Shown here: positions 29,651 to 36,981 of the stretch, in pieces
Position numbering within the stretch: the stretch's first letter is position 1
Layout of the letters: every line of letters starts with the position of its first letter
Assembly: GCA_902805635.1 (NCBI GenBank)
Contig: CADCTC010000181.1
Location: 1 to 45,019, forward strand
Direction of reading: 5' to 3'
Origin: an uncultured Chloroflexota bacterium
GTDB lineage: Bacteria; Chloroflexota; UBA11872; UBA12225
Length of the DNA stretch: 45,019 nt
Translations under genes and position numbers: made by a program
The notes under the pieces: model-generated
Databases searched by the model: none
What the model was told of the DNA's origin: nothing
Seen by the model: only the letters and a program-made list of their open reading frames with translations

Positions 29651-30913
29651 TCATCGCGCTTCGGCGCGCAGCAGCACGCCCTGCAGCAGGTCCAAGGTGC
29701 GCTCGGTGGCGCGAGGATGACTCAGGCGGGCGGCGCGCTGTCCCATCTCCCAGCGCAGCGTCGGATCGGCCAGCAAGGTCGCGGCGGCTTCCGCCGCCTG
29801 CGCGGGCGTGCGATACGCCAGCCCCGCGCCCGCGCCGGTCACGTAGGCCACGTTGCCCTCTTCCTGGCCGGGCAGTGGCCTGCCCACCAGCACCGGACGC
29901 GCCAGCGCCAGCGCCTCAGAGAGGGTAAGCGATCCAGGCTTGGTGGCCACCACGTCGGCCGCGGTCATGTAATCCGCGATGGCGCTGGTGAAGCCCAGCA
30001 CGCGCACCGGCACCTGCCACGGATGCGCCTCCAGCGCGGCGCGTGCGCGCTCGTTCCGCCCCGCGACCACCGCCAGCTGGAAGCGCAGGCCACGCGTGGC
30101 CAGGGCGCCGATCGCCTGCGCGTTTTCCACCAGCCGGCCGGCCCCTTCGCCGCCGCCCATCAGCAGCAGTGTCGTCAGATCAGGGTCCAGGCCCAGCTCC
30201 AGGCGCTTCTCGCGCGCGGAGCTCGCCATGCGCGCGAACTCGGTACGGATCGGGATACCCAGTGTGGCAATGCGGCCCGGTGGGATACCCAGCGCCATCA
30301 GTCGCCCGGCCGCCACGTCCGAGCTGGCCACGTACTGGTCCACCTCGCGCGCCGCCCACCAGTGATGTACGTCTACCAGGTCGGTCAGCACCGTCACCAG
30401 TGGCAGCCCAGGCCGCCGCAGGCGCGCGCGAGCCTGCACCATCAGATGATTCACCAGCGGATGCACCGAAACGAGCGCCTGTGCATCGGTGCGCTCCACC
30501 AGTTCTGCTATGCGCTCGCCGAACTGGCGCGCCGTCAGCGACAAGTACAGGCGCAGGCCGGGCTCGTTGTCCAGGGCGCGGAACACCCACCCCCACAGCC
30601 ACGGCGCGCGCACGATCACTGGGCCGTAGAGCCGAATCAGCCGGTCGAACGGCGTCAGCGCTTCCGCGACGTCCGAGCGCCCAAGCGCCGCCGGCAGCGG
30701 CGCCAGGGGATCAACCTCGACGAGCTCCAGGTCGTCGCGCTCGCCCGCCGCCGCTACGAGCGCGCGGGAGACGGAGCGGTGGCCGGCGCCGGTGTCTGAG
30801 GTGAGGACGAGGGCGCGCCGCCGCCCGCCCCGTTCGCCGCCGGGGGCGGTGTGTGGGGGTTCGCGCCGTTCGGGGTCTCTACCGGCTCGTCCGTTGGTCG
30901 CAGGGGTTCGCAC
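29651..30913 (-). CDS. MGDG synthase-like glycosyltransferase (GT28 type)
   Basis: 420 aa from GTG 30913. ALVLTSDTGAGHRSVSRAL is the glycine-rich first loop of MGDG/UgtP-type enzymes. Later come VSVHPLVNHLMVQ, VTVLTDLVDVHHWW, LLLMGGGEGAGRLVENA, and the donor-site region MTAADVVATKPGSLTLSEAL. It probably transfers sugar to diacylglycerol or a related membrane lipid. No start codon exists between 30913 and the conserved loop near 30815, so the gene must overlap the upstream HD-GYP gene by at least 160 bp in another frame. Confidence 0.85.
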   Translation of the reverse strand: MRTPATNGRAGRDPERREPPHTAPGGERGGRRRALVLTSDTGAGHRSVSRALVAAAGERDDLELVEVDPLAPLPAALGRSDVAEALTPFDRLIRLYGPVIVRAPWLWGWVFRALDNEPGLRLYLSLTARQFGERIAELVERTDAQALVSVHPLVNHLMVQARARLRRPGLPLVTVLTDLVDVHHWWAAREVDQYVASSDVAAGRLMALGIPPGRIATLGIPIRTEFARMASSAREKRLELGLDPDLTTLLLMGGGEGAGRLVENAQAIGALATRGLRFQLAVVAGRNERARAALEAHPWQVPVRVLGFTSAIADYMTAADVVATKPGSLTLSEALALARPVLVGRPLPGQEEGNVAYVTGAGAGLAYRTPAQAAEAAATLLADPTLRWEMGQRAARLSHPRATERTLDLLQGVLLRAEAR

Positions 30914-32100
30914 GCGGCCTCTATCTCGTCCAGGCACTGTTCTAGCAGGGCCACCGCCTTCGGGTCGAGGTCGCCCCGATCCAGGTCGGAGTGCAGGATG
31001 CTCAGCGCCTGCTCAATGCTCATAGCCGGCTTGTAGACGCGCCGCTGGCGCAACGCGTCGTAGATGTCCGCCACGGCCAGCAAGCGTCCACCCAGGGTGA
31101 TGTCATCGCCCACCTCGCCCAGCGGGTAGCCCTTACCGGAGAGCTTCTCGTGGTGCTGGCCTGCCACGCGCGGGATGTCCTCGTAGCCTTCCAGGAACTC
31201 GATCTGGTCGAGGATCTCGCGCGTGGTGGCGGCGTGGCGCTTGATCTGGCCGAACTCTTCGTCGGTCAGCTTCCCGGCCTTGGTGAGCACCGCCTCCGGC
31301 ACGCCGATCTTGCCTACGTCGTGGAGCAGGCCGGCGTAACGCAGCTTCTCGATCTCCAGGGGAGACAGGCCCATGCGCCGGGCAAGGATCTCGGTGATGA
31401 GCGACACACGCTTGGAGTGGCCGGCCGTCTCCGGATTTCGGCGGTCAAGCGTCGTCGCCAACACCTGCACCGTGGAGGCAAACATGTCCTTGGTGCGCTC
31501 GATCAAGTAGGCGTTCTGGACCGCGATAGCCGCCGAGGCGGCGATGCTCTCCATGAACTCCACGTCCTCGTCGGTAAAGACCGGCCAGGTGGGATCGTTG
31601 CGGCCGGCGAGACGACCGTCCGGATGGAGCCTGTTGATGATCTGGAAGACGCCTATGATGCGCCCGGAGCCCGCTTTCACCGGCATCACCAGCATGGTGC
31701 GCGTGGTGTACCCGGTCTGCTCGTCAATCTTTGGTCCCATCCCCTTGGACCAGATGGGGTGTTCGTAGCAATTCTGGACGTTCAGGACCTCGCCGCTGAC
31801 CGCGACGTGCCCCGCCATGCCCACCCCTTTCGGGATGCGGATTTCCTTGATCTCGAGATTGCTGGCAGACTTGCTCCACAGCTCGTTCGATTTTTCGTCG
31901 ACCAGGAAGAAGGTGGTTCGATCCGCGTTTACCGCCGCGCAGGTCTGCTCCGCGACTGCCAGGAGCAGCTGCTCCAGCGTCGGCGCGGCCGCGAAGGACC
32001 GCGTGATCTCAAGCACCGTCTCTTGACGTGCCAGCTGACGGCGCAGCCGTGCGATGTCGGCGGCGCTCTCACGTGTCTCCGGGATCTGGATAGCAGTCAT
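30754..32100 (-). CDS. GAF and HD-GYP cyclic di-GMP phosphodiesterase
   Basis: 448 aa. A short coiled coil (15-35), GAF sensor (about 40-200; VNADRTTFFLVDE, VMPVKAGSGRIIGVFQIINR) and HD-GYP domain (about 205-390) with H228, HD at 260-261 (LLHDVGKIGVPE), HHEK at 316-319 and GKGYP. These are the metal and substrate residues of active c-di-GMP phosphodiesterases. The last 45 residues are Pro/Ala/Gly-rich and lie in the region shared with the glycosyltransferase frame. ATG 32100. First gene of a minus-strand unit; a possible TATAGT box lies at 32181-32186. Confidence 0.92.
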   Translation of the reverse strand: MTAIQIPETRESAADIARLRRQLARQETVLEITRSFAAAPTLEQLLLAVAEQTCAAVNADRTTFFLVDEKSNELWSKSASNLEIKEIRIPKGVGMAGHVAVSGEVLNVQNCYEHPIWSKGMGPKIDEQTGYTTRTMLVMPVKAGSGRIIGVFQIINRLHPDGRLAGRNDPTWPVFTDEDVEFMESIAASAAIAVQNAYLIERTKDMFASTVQVLATTLDRRNPETAGHSKRVSLITEILARRMGLSPLEIEKLRYAGLLHDVGKIGVPEAVLTKAGKLTDEEFGQIKRHAATTREILDQIEFLEGYEDIPRVAGQHHEKLSGKGYPLGEVGDDITLGGRLLAVADIYDALRQRRVYKPAMSIEQALSILHSDLDRGDLDPKAVALLEQCLDEIEAACEPLRPTDEPVETPNGANPHTPPPAANGAGGGAPSSSPQTPAPATAPSPARS

Positions 32101-32179
32101 CTCGCAAGGGTGAGCGGTCGAAGGTGCACACGCGCCTGGAGCGCAGGCATTCGGCGCGCGTGTGCCCGTGGCCGCAAGA

Positions 32180-32215
32180 CACTATAGTGACCGACGCGGC
32201 GCAGCATCACTATAG
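32180..32215. promoter_or_regulatory. Repeated CACTATAG elements in a divergent promoter region
   Basis: CACTATAGTG (32180-32189) is a perfect palindrome; CACTATAG recurs at 32208-32215, 28 bp away. On the minus strand each gives TATAGT, a good -10 for the HD-GYP gene. They may be promoter elements, an operator pair, or both. Confidence 0.4.
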
Positions 32216-32275
32216 CCATAGTACGTCCGGGCGCATAGGTGAGATGCCCCATTCGTACTCTGTGGCGTGCGTGCC

Positions 32276-32281
32276 TATAAT
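32276..32281 (+). promoter_or_regulatory. -10 box TATAAT, leaderless start
   Basis: Perfect TATAAT, nine bases before an in-frame GTG at 32291. This decides the start of the acetyltransferase gene; the GTG at 32267 upstream of the box is thereby unlikely. Confidence 0.55.
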
Positions 32282-32290
32282 TCTGGCCGA

Positions 32291-32875
32291 GTGCAGCGTA
32301 GCGAACTGGCGCAGGCTGTGATACCGTCACGCACTGTGGGTACGGTGGCGCCCCCCGATCCGGCTGCACCGAGCCGGACGATTGGGCTTGAGGTGCCAGT
32401 AACCGCTCCGACGGTGCGCGCCGCCACGCCCGCGGATATCCCGGCGATTCAGGCGCTCATCAACGGCTTTGCCGCCCAGAACCGCATGCTGTTCCGGTCG
32501 GTGGCCGAGCTGAGCGAGTTCATCCACGAGTACCTGGTCTGCGTGGAGGGCGAGCGCCTGCTGGGCGTCTGCGGACTGCACCCGGTCGCGGGCGGCCTGG
32601 CCGAAGTGCGCGGCCTGGCGGTCTCACAAGATGTAGGGGGGCTCGGCATCGGCAGTCTCCTCGTAGATGGCTGCGTCGAGCGCGCCCGCGCGCTCAGCAT
32701 CGCCAAGGTGTACACCCTCACGCTGGTGCCCGGCTTCTTCGAGAAGCTGGGGTTCGTGCAGGTAGACAAGTCCACGCTGCACCTTAAGGTGTGGTACGAG
32801 TGCTACCGCTGCCCCAAGTTTGCCAACTGCGACGAGATCGCCATGGTCCGTCCGCTTGACCTGGAACGGGAATAG
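32291..32875 (+). CDS. GNAT acetyltransferase, ArgA-like short form
   Basis: 194 aa. GNAT fold: VRAATPADIPAIQALINGF, LVCVEGERLLGVCGLHPV, LAEVRGLAVSQDVGGLGIGS with the acetyl-CoA loop, and LTLVPGFFEKLGFVQVDKS. The end VWYECYRCPKFANCDEIAMV, with three cysteines, is typical of short N-acetylglutamate synthase-like proteins of arginine synthesis. Arginine genes are not adjacent, so the substrate is an inference. The first 45 residues are unconserved; GTG 32291 was chosen from the TATAAT box at 32276. Confidence 0.82.
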   Translation: MQRSELAQAVIPSRTVGTVAPPDPAAPSRTIGLEVPVTAPTVRAATPADIPAIQALINGFAAQNRMLFRSVAELSEFIHEYLVCVEGERLLGVCGLHPVAGGLAEVRGLAVSQDVGGLGIGSLLVDGCVERARALSIAKVYTLTLVPGFFEKLGFVQVDKSTLHLKVWYECYRCPKFANCDEIAMVRPLDLERE

Positions 32876-32884
32876 GTACCCACG

Positions 32885-34285
32885 ATGGCCCTCGGCGCGC
32901 GCTCCCGTCCGCAGCAGACCGAGCGCGACTCGCCGCCGACCGGCGCCGAGCAGCTCGAGGCGTTGGGCGTCCTGCCGCCACGACCGCTGCTCAACCAACC
33001 GGCCGGCGACGGCACAAGCGCTTTCGCCGAGCTCCGCCTCCAGAAGCCCGCCGTGCCGGTGCTGGCCGCGGTGCTGCTCATCCTGGCGCTGGTGGCGGCC
33101 GTGCCCATCCTCTACTACATGTTCTACGCGCTGCTGGCGCTGGTCGTGATCACGTTCTTCTGGACCCGCACCCTGCTGCAGAACGTGGTCGTGCACCGCG
33201 TGCTGCGCAACAAGTGGTGCGTCGTGGGCGACTCGGTCCAGGAAGACTTCGTCATGCGCAATGACGGGCGCCTGCCGGCGCTCTGGCTGGAAGTACGAGA
33301 CGAGTCGACCGTACCGCACTACCACCCTGGCGTCGTCGAGACGCTCGGTGGCCTGGACGAGAAGCGGTGGACCTCGCGGGCCGTCTGCCGGCGGCGTGGA
33401 CTGTTCCGCCTGGGGCCGCTGCGCGTACTCACCGGCGACCCCTTCGGCATCTTCCAGGGCAGTATCACGTACAACACCGAGACGAACTTCGTCGTCTACC
33501 CGCCGCTGCTGGAAGTGCCGGGATTGCCGCTCCCGTGGGGCACCGCCGCGGGCAACTCCCGCTCCAGCCTGCGCACGCTGCACGTCACTACCGACGCTTC
33601 GGGCATCCGCGACTACGCTCCTGGCGATAGCCTACACCGCATCCACTGGCTCTCGTCGGCCCGCAGCGGACAGCTGCGCTCCAAGGAGTTCGACTTCGAG
33701 CCGTCCGGCAACCTGTGGGTGGTGCTCGATCTGGACGCCAGCGTCCACTACGGCGACGACGAGGAGTCGACCGAGGAGTACGCGGTCAAGCTCGCCGCGG
33801 CGCTGATCCACCGCGCCATACGTGAGAACAAGGCGGTCGGACTGGTGGCATACGGCGCCGAGCAAGTGGTGATCCCGCCCGCTAAGGGAGCGCGCCACCT
33901 GTGGCGGCTGATGGAGCAGCTTGCCCTCACCGCCGCTAATGGCCGAGTGCCCCTCTCGCGCGTCATGGCCGACGTTAACACCACGCTCGGCAAAGGGCTC
34001 TCGGTGGTGGTCATCACGCCGTCAACCGACACCGGCTGGCTCAACAGCCTGGTGCTGGTGCGCCAGCGCGCCGCTGCGCCCAGCGTCATCCTGCTGGACG
34101 GTGCGTCCTTCGGCGGCCCGACGTCCGCGCAGGGGCTGGCCACTCAGCTGGGCGCAGCGGGCCTGGTAGCCCACGTGGTGCAGCGTGGCCAGGAGTTCCG
34201 CACCATTACCGTGGAAAAGAAAGAATGGGAGCAGCAGCGGCGCGGCGCTGCTCCTTTGCCATCCGGTTCGGTTAGACCCGCGTAG
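32885..34285 (+). CDS. DUF58 (von Willebrand A-like) protein
   Basis: 466 aa. A hydrophilic N terminus (1-55), two close membrane helices (VPVLAAVLLILALVAAVPI; YALLALVVITFFW), then the DUF58 body: RGLFRLGPLRVLTGDPFGIF, the signature IRDYAPGDSLHRIHW, and VVLDLDASVH with a vWA metal-site-like Asp. The protein is paired with TgpA-type transglutaminases in many bacteria, as here (next gene 15 bp downstream), often with a MoxR ATPase, which is not in the window. Confidence 0.92.
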   Translation: MALGARSRPQQTERDSPPTGAEQLEALGVLPPRPLLNQPAGDGTSAFAELRLQKPAVPVLAAVLLILALVAAVPILYYMFYALLALVVITFFWTRTLLQNVVVHRVLRNKWCVVGDSVQEDFVMRNDGRLPALWLEVRDESTVPHYHPGVVETLGGLDEKRWTSRAVCRRRGLFRLGPLRVLTGDPFGIFQGSITYNTETNFVVYPPLLEVPGLPLPWGTAAGNSRSSLRTLHVTTDASGIRDYAPGDSLHRIHWLSSARSGQLRSKEFDFEPSGNLWVVLDLDASVHYGDDEESTEEYAVKLAAALIHRAIRENKAVGLVAYGAEQVVIPPAKGARHLWRLMEQLALTAANGRVPLSRVMADVNTTLGKGLSVVVITPSTDTGWLNSLVLVRQRAAAPSVILLDGASFGGPTSAQGLATQLGAAGLVAHVVQRGQEFRTITVEKKEWEQQRRGAAPLPSGSVRPA

Positions 34286-34300
34286 ACTCTGAGACACCTG

Positions 34301-36757
34301 ATGGCATCCACCAGCGTCGCACTCCCTCCGTCCGGATCACCGGCGCCACCCCCAGGAGCGCTGCGCAGCTTTGCGCGGCCGGAGCGGCCCGAAGCGGCGC
34401 ACGCAGGATGGCAGCCACGCGAGGGCTGGCTCTCCGTGCTGCTGCTGTTGGCGATGGTGCTCAGCACTACCTGGGCGGTGGACCAGGCGCACTGGGTGGA
34501 GGGCACCGGCATCCTCTTCCCGCTGGCGCTGACCGGCATGGCCGGTGGGTACCTGCTGGCGCGCTCGCGCCTGGCGGGGTGGGTGGCGGTGCTACTGGGA
34601 CTGGTGGTGGGCATGGTGCTCTGCTTCGTCGTGGTTGGGCAGCTGCTGCCGCCGCCGCGCGAGATGCTGGGCAATCTCCTGGGCACCATTGGCGGTACCT
34701 TCGCCTGGTTCGCCCGGCCCACAGGGGCGCCGCCCATGATTGGGGCATTCCAGCACTTCTTCCTCGGCGCCGCGGAGTTCGGCGGCCGGGTGGGCATCTG
34801 GACCCAGGTGGGCGCCACCGGCCGCGTCAGCAACGACAACGCCATCTTCCTGCTGTTCATCGCGTATGTCGCCTGGCTGCAGGGCATGCTGGGCTCATGG
34901 GGGCTCTTCCGGCTGCGCGACGTCATCGTCACCGCGCTGCCCACCGGCATCACGCTGGCCACCAACGCCGCCTACACTGGGCAGGCGTCCGGTCCCTTTT
35001 TCATCTTCATCATCACGCTGCTGCTCCTGGCGGTGAGCCTCAACCTCATTACGCTCCAGGTACGTTGGGAGCGTTACCACGTCGAGTACCCCGGCGGACT
35101 GCTGTTCGACATCACGGTGAGCAGCTTCATCGTCATCTGCATCCTGGCGATGATCGCGCTGTTCGGCCCAAGGGTCGGCGAAAACCCGCTCTCCAACGCC
35201 TTCTGGAGCTACATGGGCGAGCAGTGGAGCGAGGTGGAGAACGCGTCCAACCGCCTCTTTGCCGGCGTGAACAGCCCGCAGGCGGGCGGCGCAGGCGCCG
35301 GACGCGACCGCCTGGTGCTTTCCGGGCCGGTGCGGCTCAGCCAGCGGGTGGTGATGCAGGTGCAGAGCGACGAGCCGTATTACTGGCGCGGCGCCACCTA
35401 CGATACGTGGACCGGCCGCGACTGGCTCTCCAGCGACAAGATCCCGCTCTCGCGCACAGAGAAGCAGCCCGTGCTGCCGGCACGTTTTGGCCTGCGCAAG
35501 CGCGTCAAGGCTACGTTCGAGATCAACCAGAGCCGCTCGGACCTGATCTACACGCCGGACGAGCCGGTGCTGCTGAGCATCCCCTACAAGTACTTCACGC
35601 GTGGCACCGACGCGGCGGCCCAGGACTATTCCGCGCTGCGCGCCAAGAAGCCGGCTATTCCATCGCTGAAGTACACCGTCGAGTCGATGGCGTCCATCGC
35701 CAGCGCCGAAGAGTTGCGTGGCGCCCCCGCCGACACGCCTGAGTGGGCCAAGCGCTACCTCCAGGTCCCCGACGTGCCGCAGCGCGTCCGCGACCTCTCC
35801 AACCAGATCACCCGCTCCCGCCGCACCAACTACGACAAAGTCGTTGCCGTCGAGCAGTTCCTCCGGCGCTACCCGTACACGTTGGACGTCAAGCAGGCGC
35901 CGCCCGACCGCGACGCGGTCGAATACTTCCTGTTCGACCTCAAGCAGGGCTACTGTGACTACTTCGCGTCGTCCATGGTGGTGCTGCTGCGCGCGCAGGG
36001 CATCCCGGCGCGCCTCGCCACCGGCTACGTCTCCGGCAAGTTCGACAACAATTCCCACAAGTTCATCGTGACCGAGGAGGAGGCGCACTCCTGGCCGGAG
36101 GTCTACTTCGCCGGCTACGGCTGGATGGCGTTCGAGCCTTCCGGCTACCGCCCGCCGATCGTGCGGCCGGAGGAGTCGGTCGCGCCGGCCTCGTCCGAGT
36201 ACTCCGACTGCTACGAGTACGGTGATTGCGAGGGCTACGGCGAGTACGACCCCCTGGGGAACCTGCTGCCCGGCGACGCCGGCAGCGCAGCCATCATCGG
36301 CGTCCCGGTTCAGGACACTGGCCGCTCCTGGCTTCCCGTGGTGGGCACGCTGCTGGCGCTGCTGGCCGGCGCTGGCGCCGTCGGTTGGCTGATCACCCGC
36401 TTTGGTGGCGGGCGCCAGCGGCCTGTGCAGGAGGTGGCGCGGCGTACCTACCGGTGGATGACGCTCTATGGCGCGCTATTCGGCCACCGGCGCAAGCCCT
36501 CTCAGACGCCTACTGAGTACGCGCGGGCCCTCACGCGCGACCTGCACCGCACGCTGGACCGCGACGGCGCTGCCACCACACTGCGCCGGCTGGTCGGTGC
36601 GCCTAACGGCGCCGCCGAGGCCATCGCCAGTGCCTTCGTGCGTAGCCAATACGGCCACGAGTCGCTCACGGAGGCCGATCGCGACCACATCGAAGCAGGC
36701 TGGCGAGAGCTGCGCGTGCAGCTGCCTGTGCTGTTGTTCCGCGACCGGCGGAACTGA
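34301..36757 (+). CDS. TgpA-type membrane transglutaminase-like protein
   Basis: 818 aa. Several membrane helices occupy about 45-290. An external transglutaminase-like domain follows with the Cys in QGYCDYFASS (C552), His in EEAHSWPEVYF (H596) and an acidic residue in WMAFEPSGYRP (E612, in the position often held by Asp). Next is an acidic Tyr/Glu-rich linker, one more helix (WLPVVGTLLALLAGAGAVGW) and a C-terminal cytoplasmic DUF4129-like region (RRTYRWMTLYGALFG; SQTPTEYARALTRDL). It probably acts on envelope proteins or peptides together with the DUF58 protein. Confidence 0.92.
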   Translation: MASTSVALPPSGSPAPPPGALRSFARPERPEAAHAGWQPREGWLSVLLLLAMVLSTTWAVDQAHWVEGTGILFPLALTGMAGGYLLARSRLAGWVAVLLGLVVGMVLCFVVVGQLLPPPREMLGNLLGTIGGTFAWFARPTGAPPMIGAFQHFFLGAAEFGGRVGIWTQVGATGRVSNDNAIFLLFIAYVAWLQGMLGSWGLFRLRDVIVTALPTGITLATNAAYTGQASGPFFIFIITLLLLAVSLNLITLQVRWERYHVEYPGGLLFDITVSSFIVICILAMIALFGPRVGENPLSNAFWSYMGEQWSEVENASNRLFAGVNSPQAGGAGAGRDRLVLSGPVRLSQRVVMQVQSDEPYYWRGATYDTWTGRDWLSSDKIPLSRTEKQPVLPARFGLRKRVKATFEINQSRSDLIYTPDEPVLLSIPYKYFTRGTDAAAQDYSALRAKKPAIPSLKYTVESMASIASAEELRGAPADTPEWAKRYLQVPDVPQRVRDLSNQITRSRRTNYDKVVAVEQFLRRYPYTLDVKQAPPDRDAVEYFLFDLKQGYCDYFASSMVVLLRAQGIPARLATGYVSGKFDNNSHKFIVTEEEAHSWPEVYFAGYGWMAFEPSGYRPPIVRPEESVAPASSEYSDCYEYGDCEGYGEYDPLGNLLPGDAGSAAIIGVPVQDTGRSWLPVVGTLLALLAGAGAVGWLITRFGGGRQRPVQEVARRTYRWMTLYGALFGHRRKPSQTPTEYARALTRDLHRTLDRDGAATTLRRLVGAPNGAAEAIASAFVRSQYGHESLTEADRDHIEAGWRELRVQLPVLLFRDRRN

Positions 36758-36797
36758 GCCAGCAGCAGGTAGTACAGGCGGGACGGACACGCTTCGC

Positions 36798-36821
36798 CCT
36801 GCCGCAGCGGCACGCGGCAGG
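36798..36821. terminator. Hairpin after the transglutaminase gene
   Basis: CCTGCCGC-N8-GCGGCAGG is a perfect 8-bp stem. There is no T-run, so it is either a weak or factor-dependent terminator or an operator next to the gltB -35 box, which begins 3 bp later. Confidence 0.4.
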
Positions 36822-36823
36822 TA

Positions 36824-36852
36824 GTGACATAGGTTTCTAGTCCCGGTATACT
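36824..36852 (+). promoter_or_regulatory. gltB promoter
   Basis: GTGACA (36824-36829), exactly 17 bp, TATACT (36847-36852). Predicted start near 36859, giving a leader of about 123 nt. Confidence 0.7.
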
Positions 36853-36913
36853 GTTGTCAACAACACCGTGCCGTGCCAATGATGGCGCGGGCCGGTAGCT
36901 GGTCGGGCCAACG

Positions 36914-36963
36914 GAGTCCACCGCCTCCCACTGAATGGGTGTGCGCGTGGGCTCTTTTTGTTT
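36914..36963 (+). terminator. Intrinsic terminator in the gltB leader (probable attenuator)
   Basis: GAGTCCAC (36914-36921) pairs with GTGGGCTC (36947-36954) over 8 bp with one U-G pair; an inner CCCA-CTGAA-TGGG hairpin stacks inside; TTTTTGTTT follows directly. It lies downstream of the promoter and 18 bp before the ATG, so gltB transcription must pass it. Some control of read-through is likely. No known riboswitch class was recognised in the upstream 55 nt. Confidence 0.7.
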
Positions 36964-36981
36964 CTCTAGAGATCAACAGAT

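Noticed and set aside
30043..30804. Plus-strand open frame of 253 codons
   Set aside because: It is antisense to the glycosyltransferase and has Arg/Pro/Ala shadow composition.
36859..36981. T-box or glutamine riboswitch in the gltB leader
   Set aside because: The leader is too short for a T-box, no GGTGG-type antiterminator sequence is present, and no glnA-RNA consensus was recognised.
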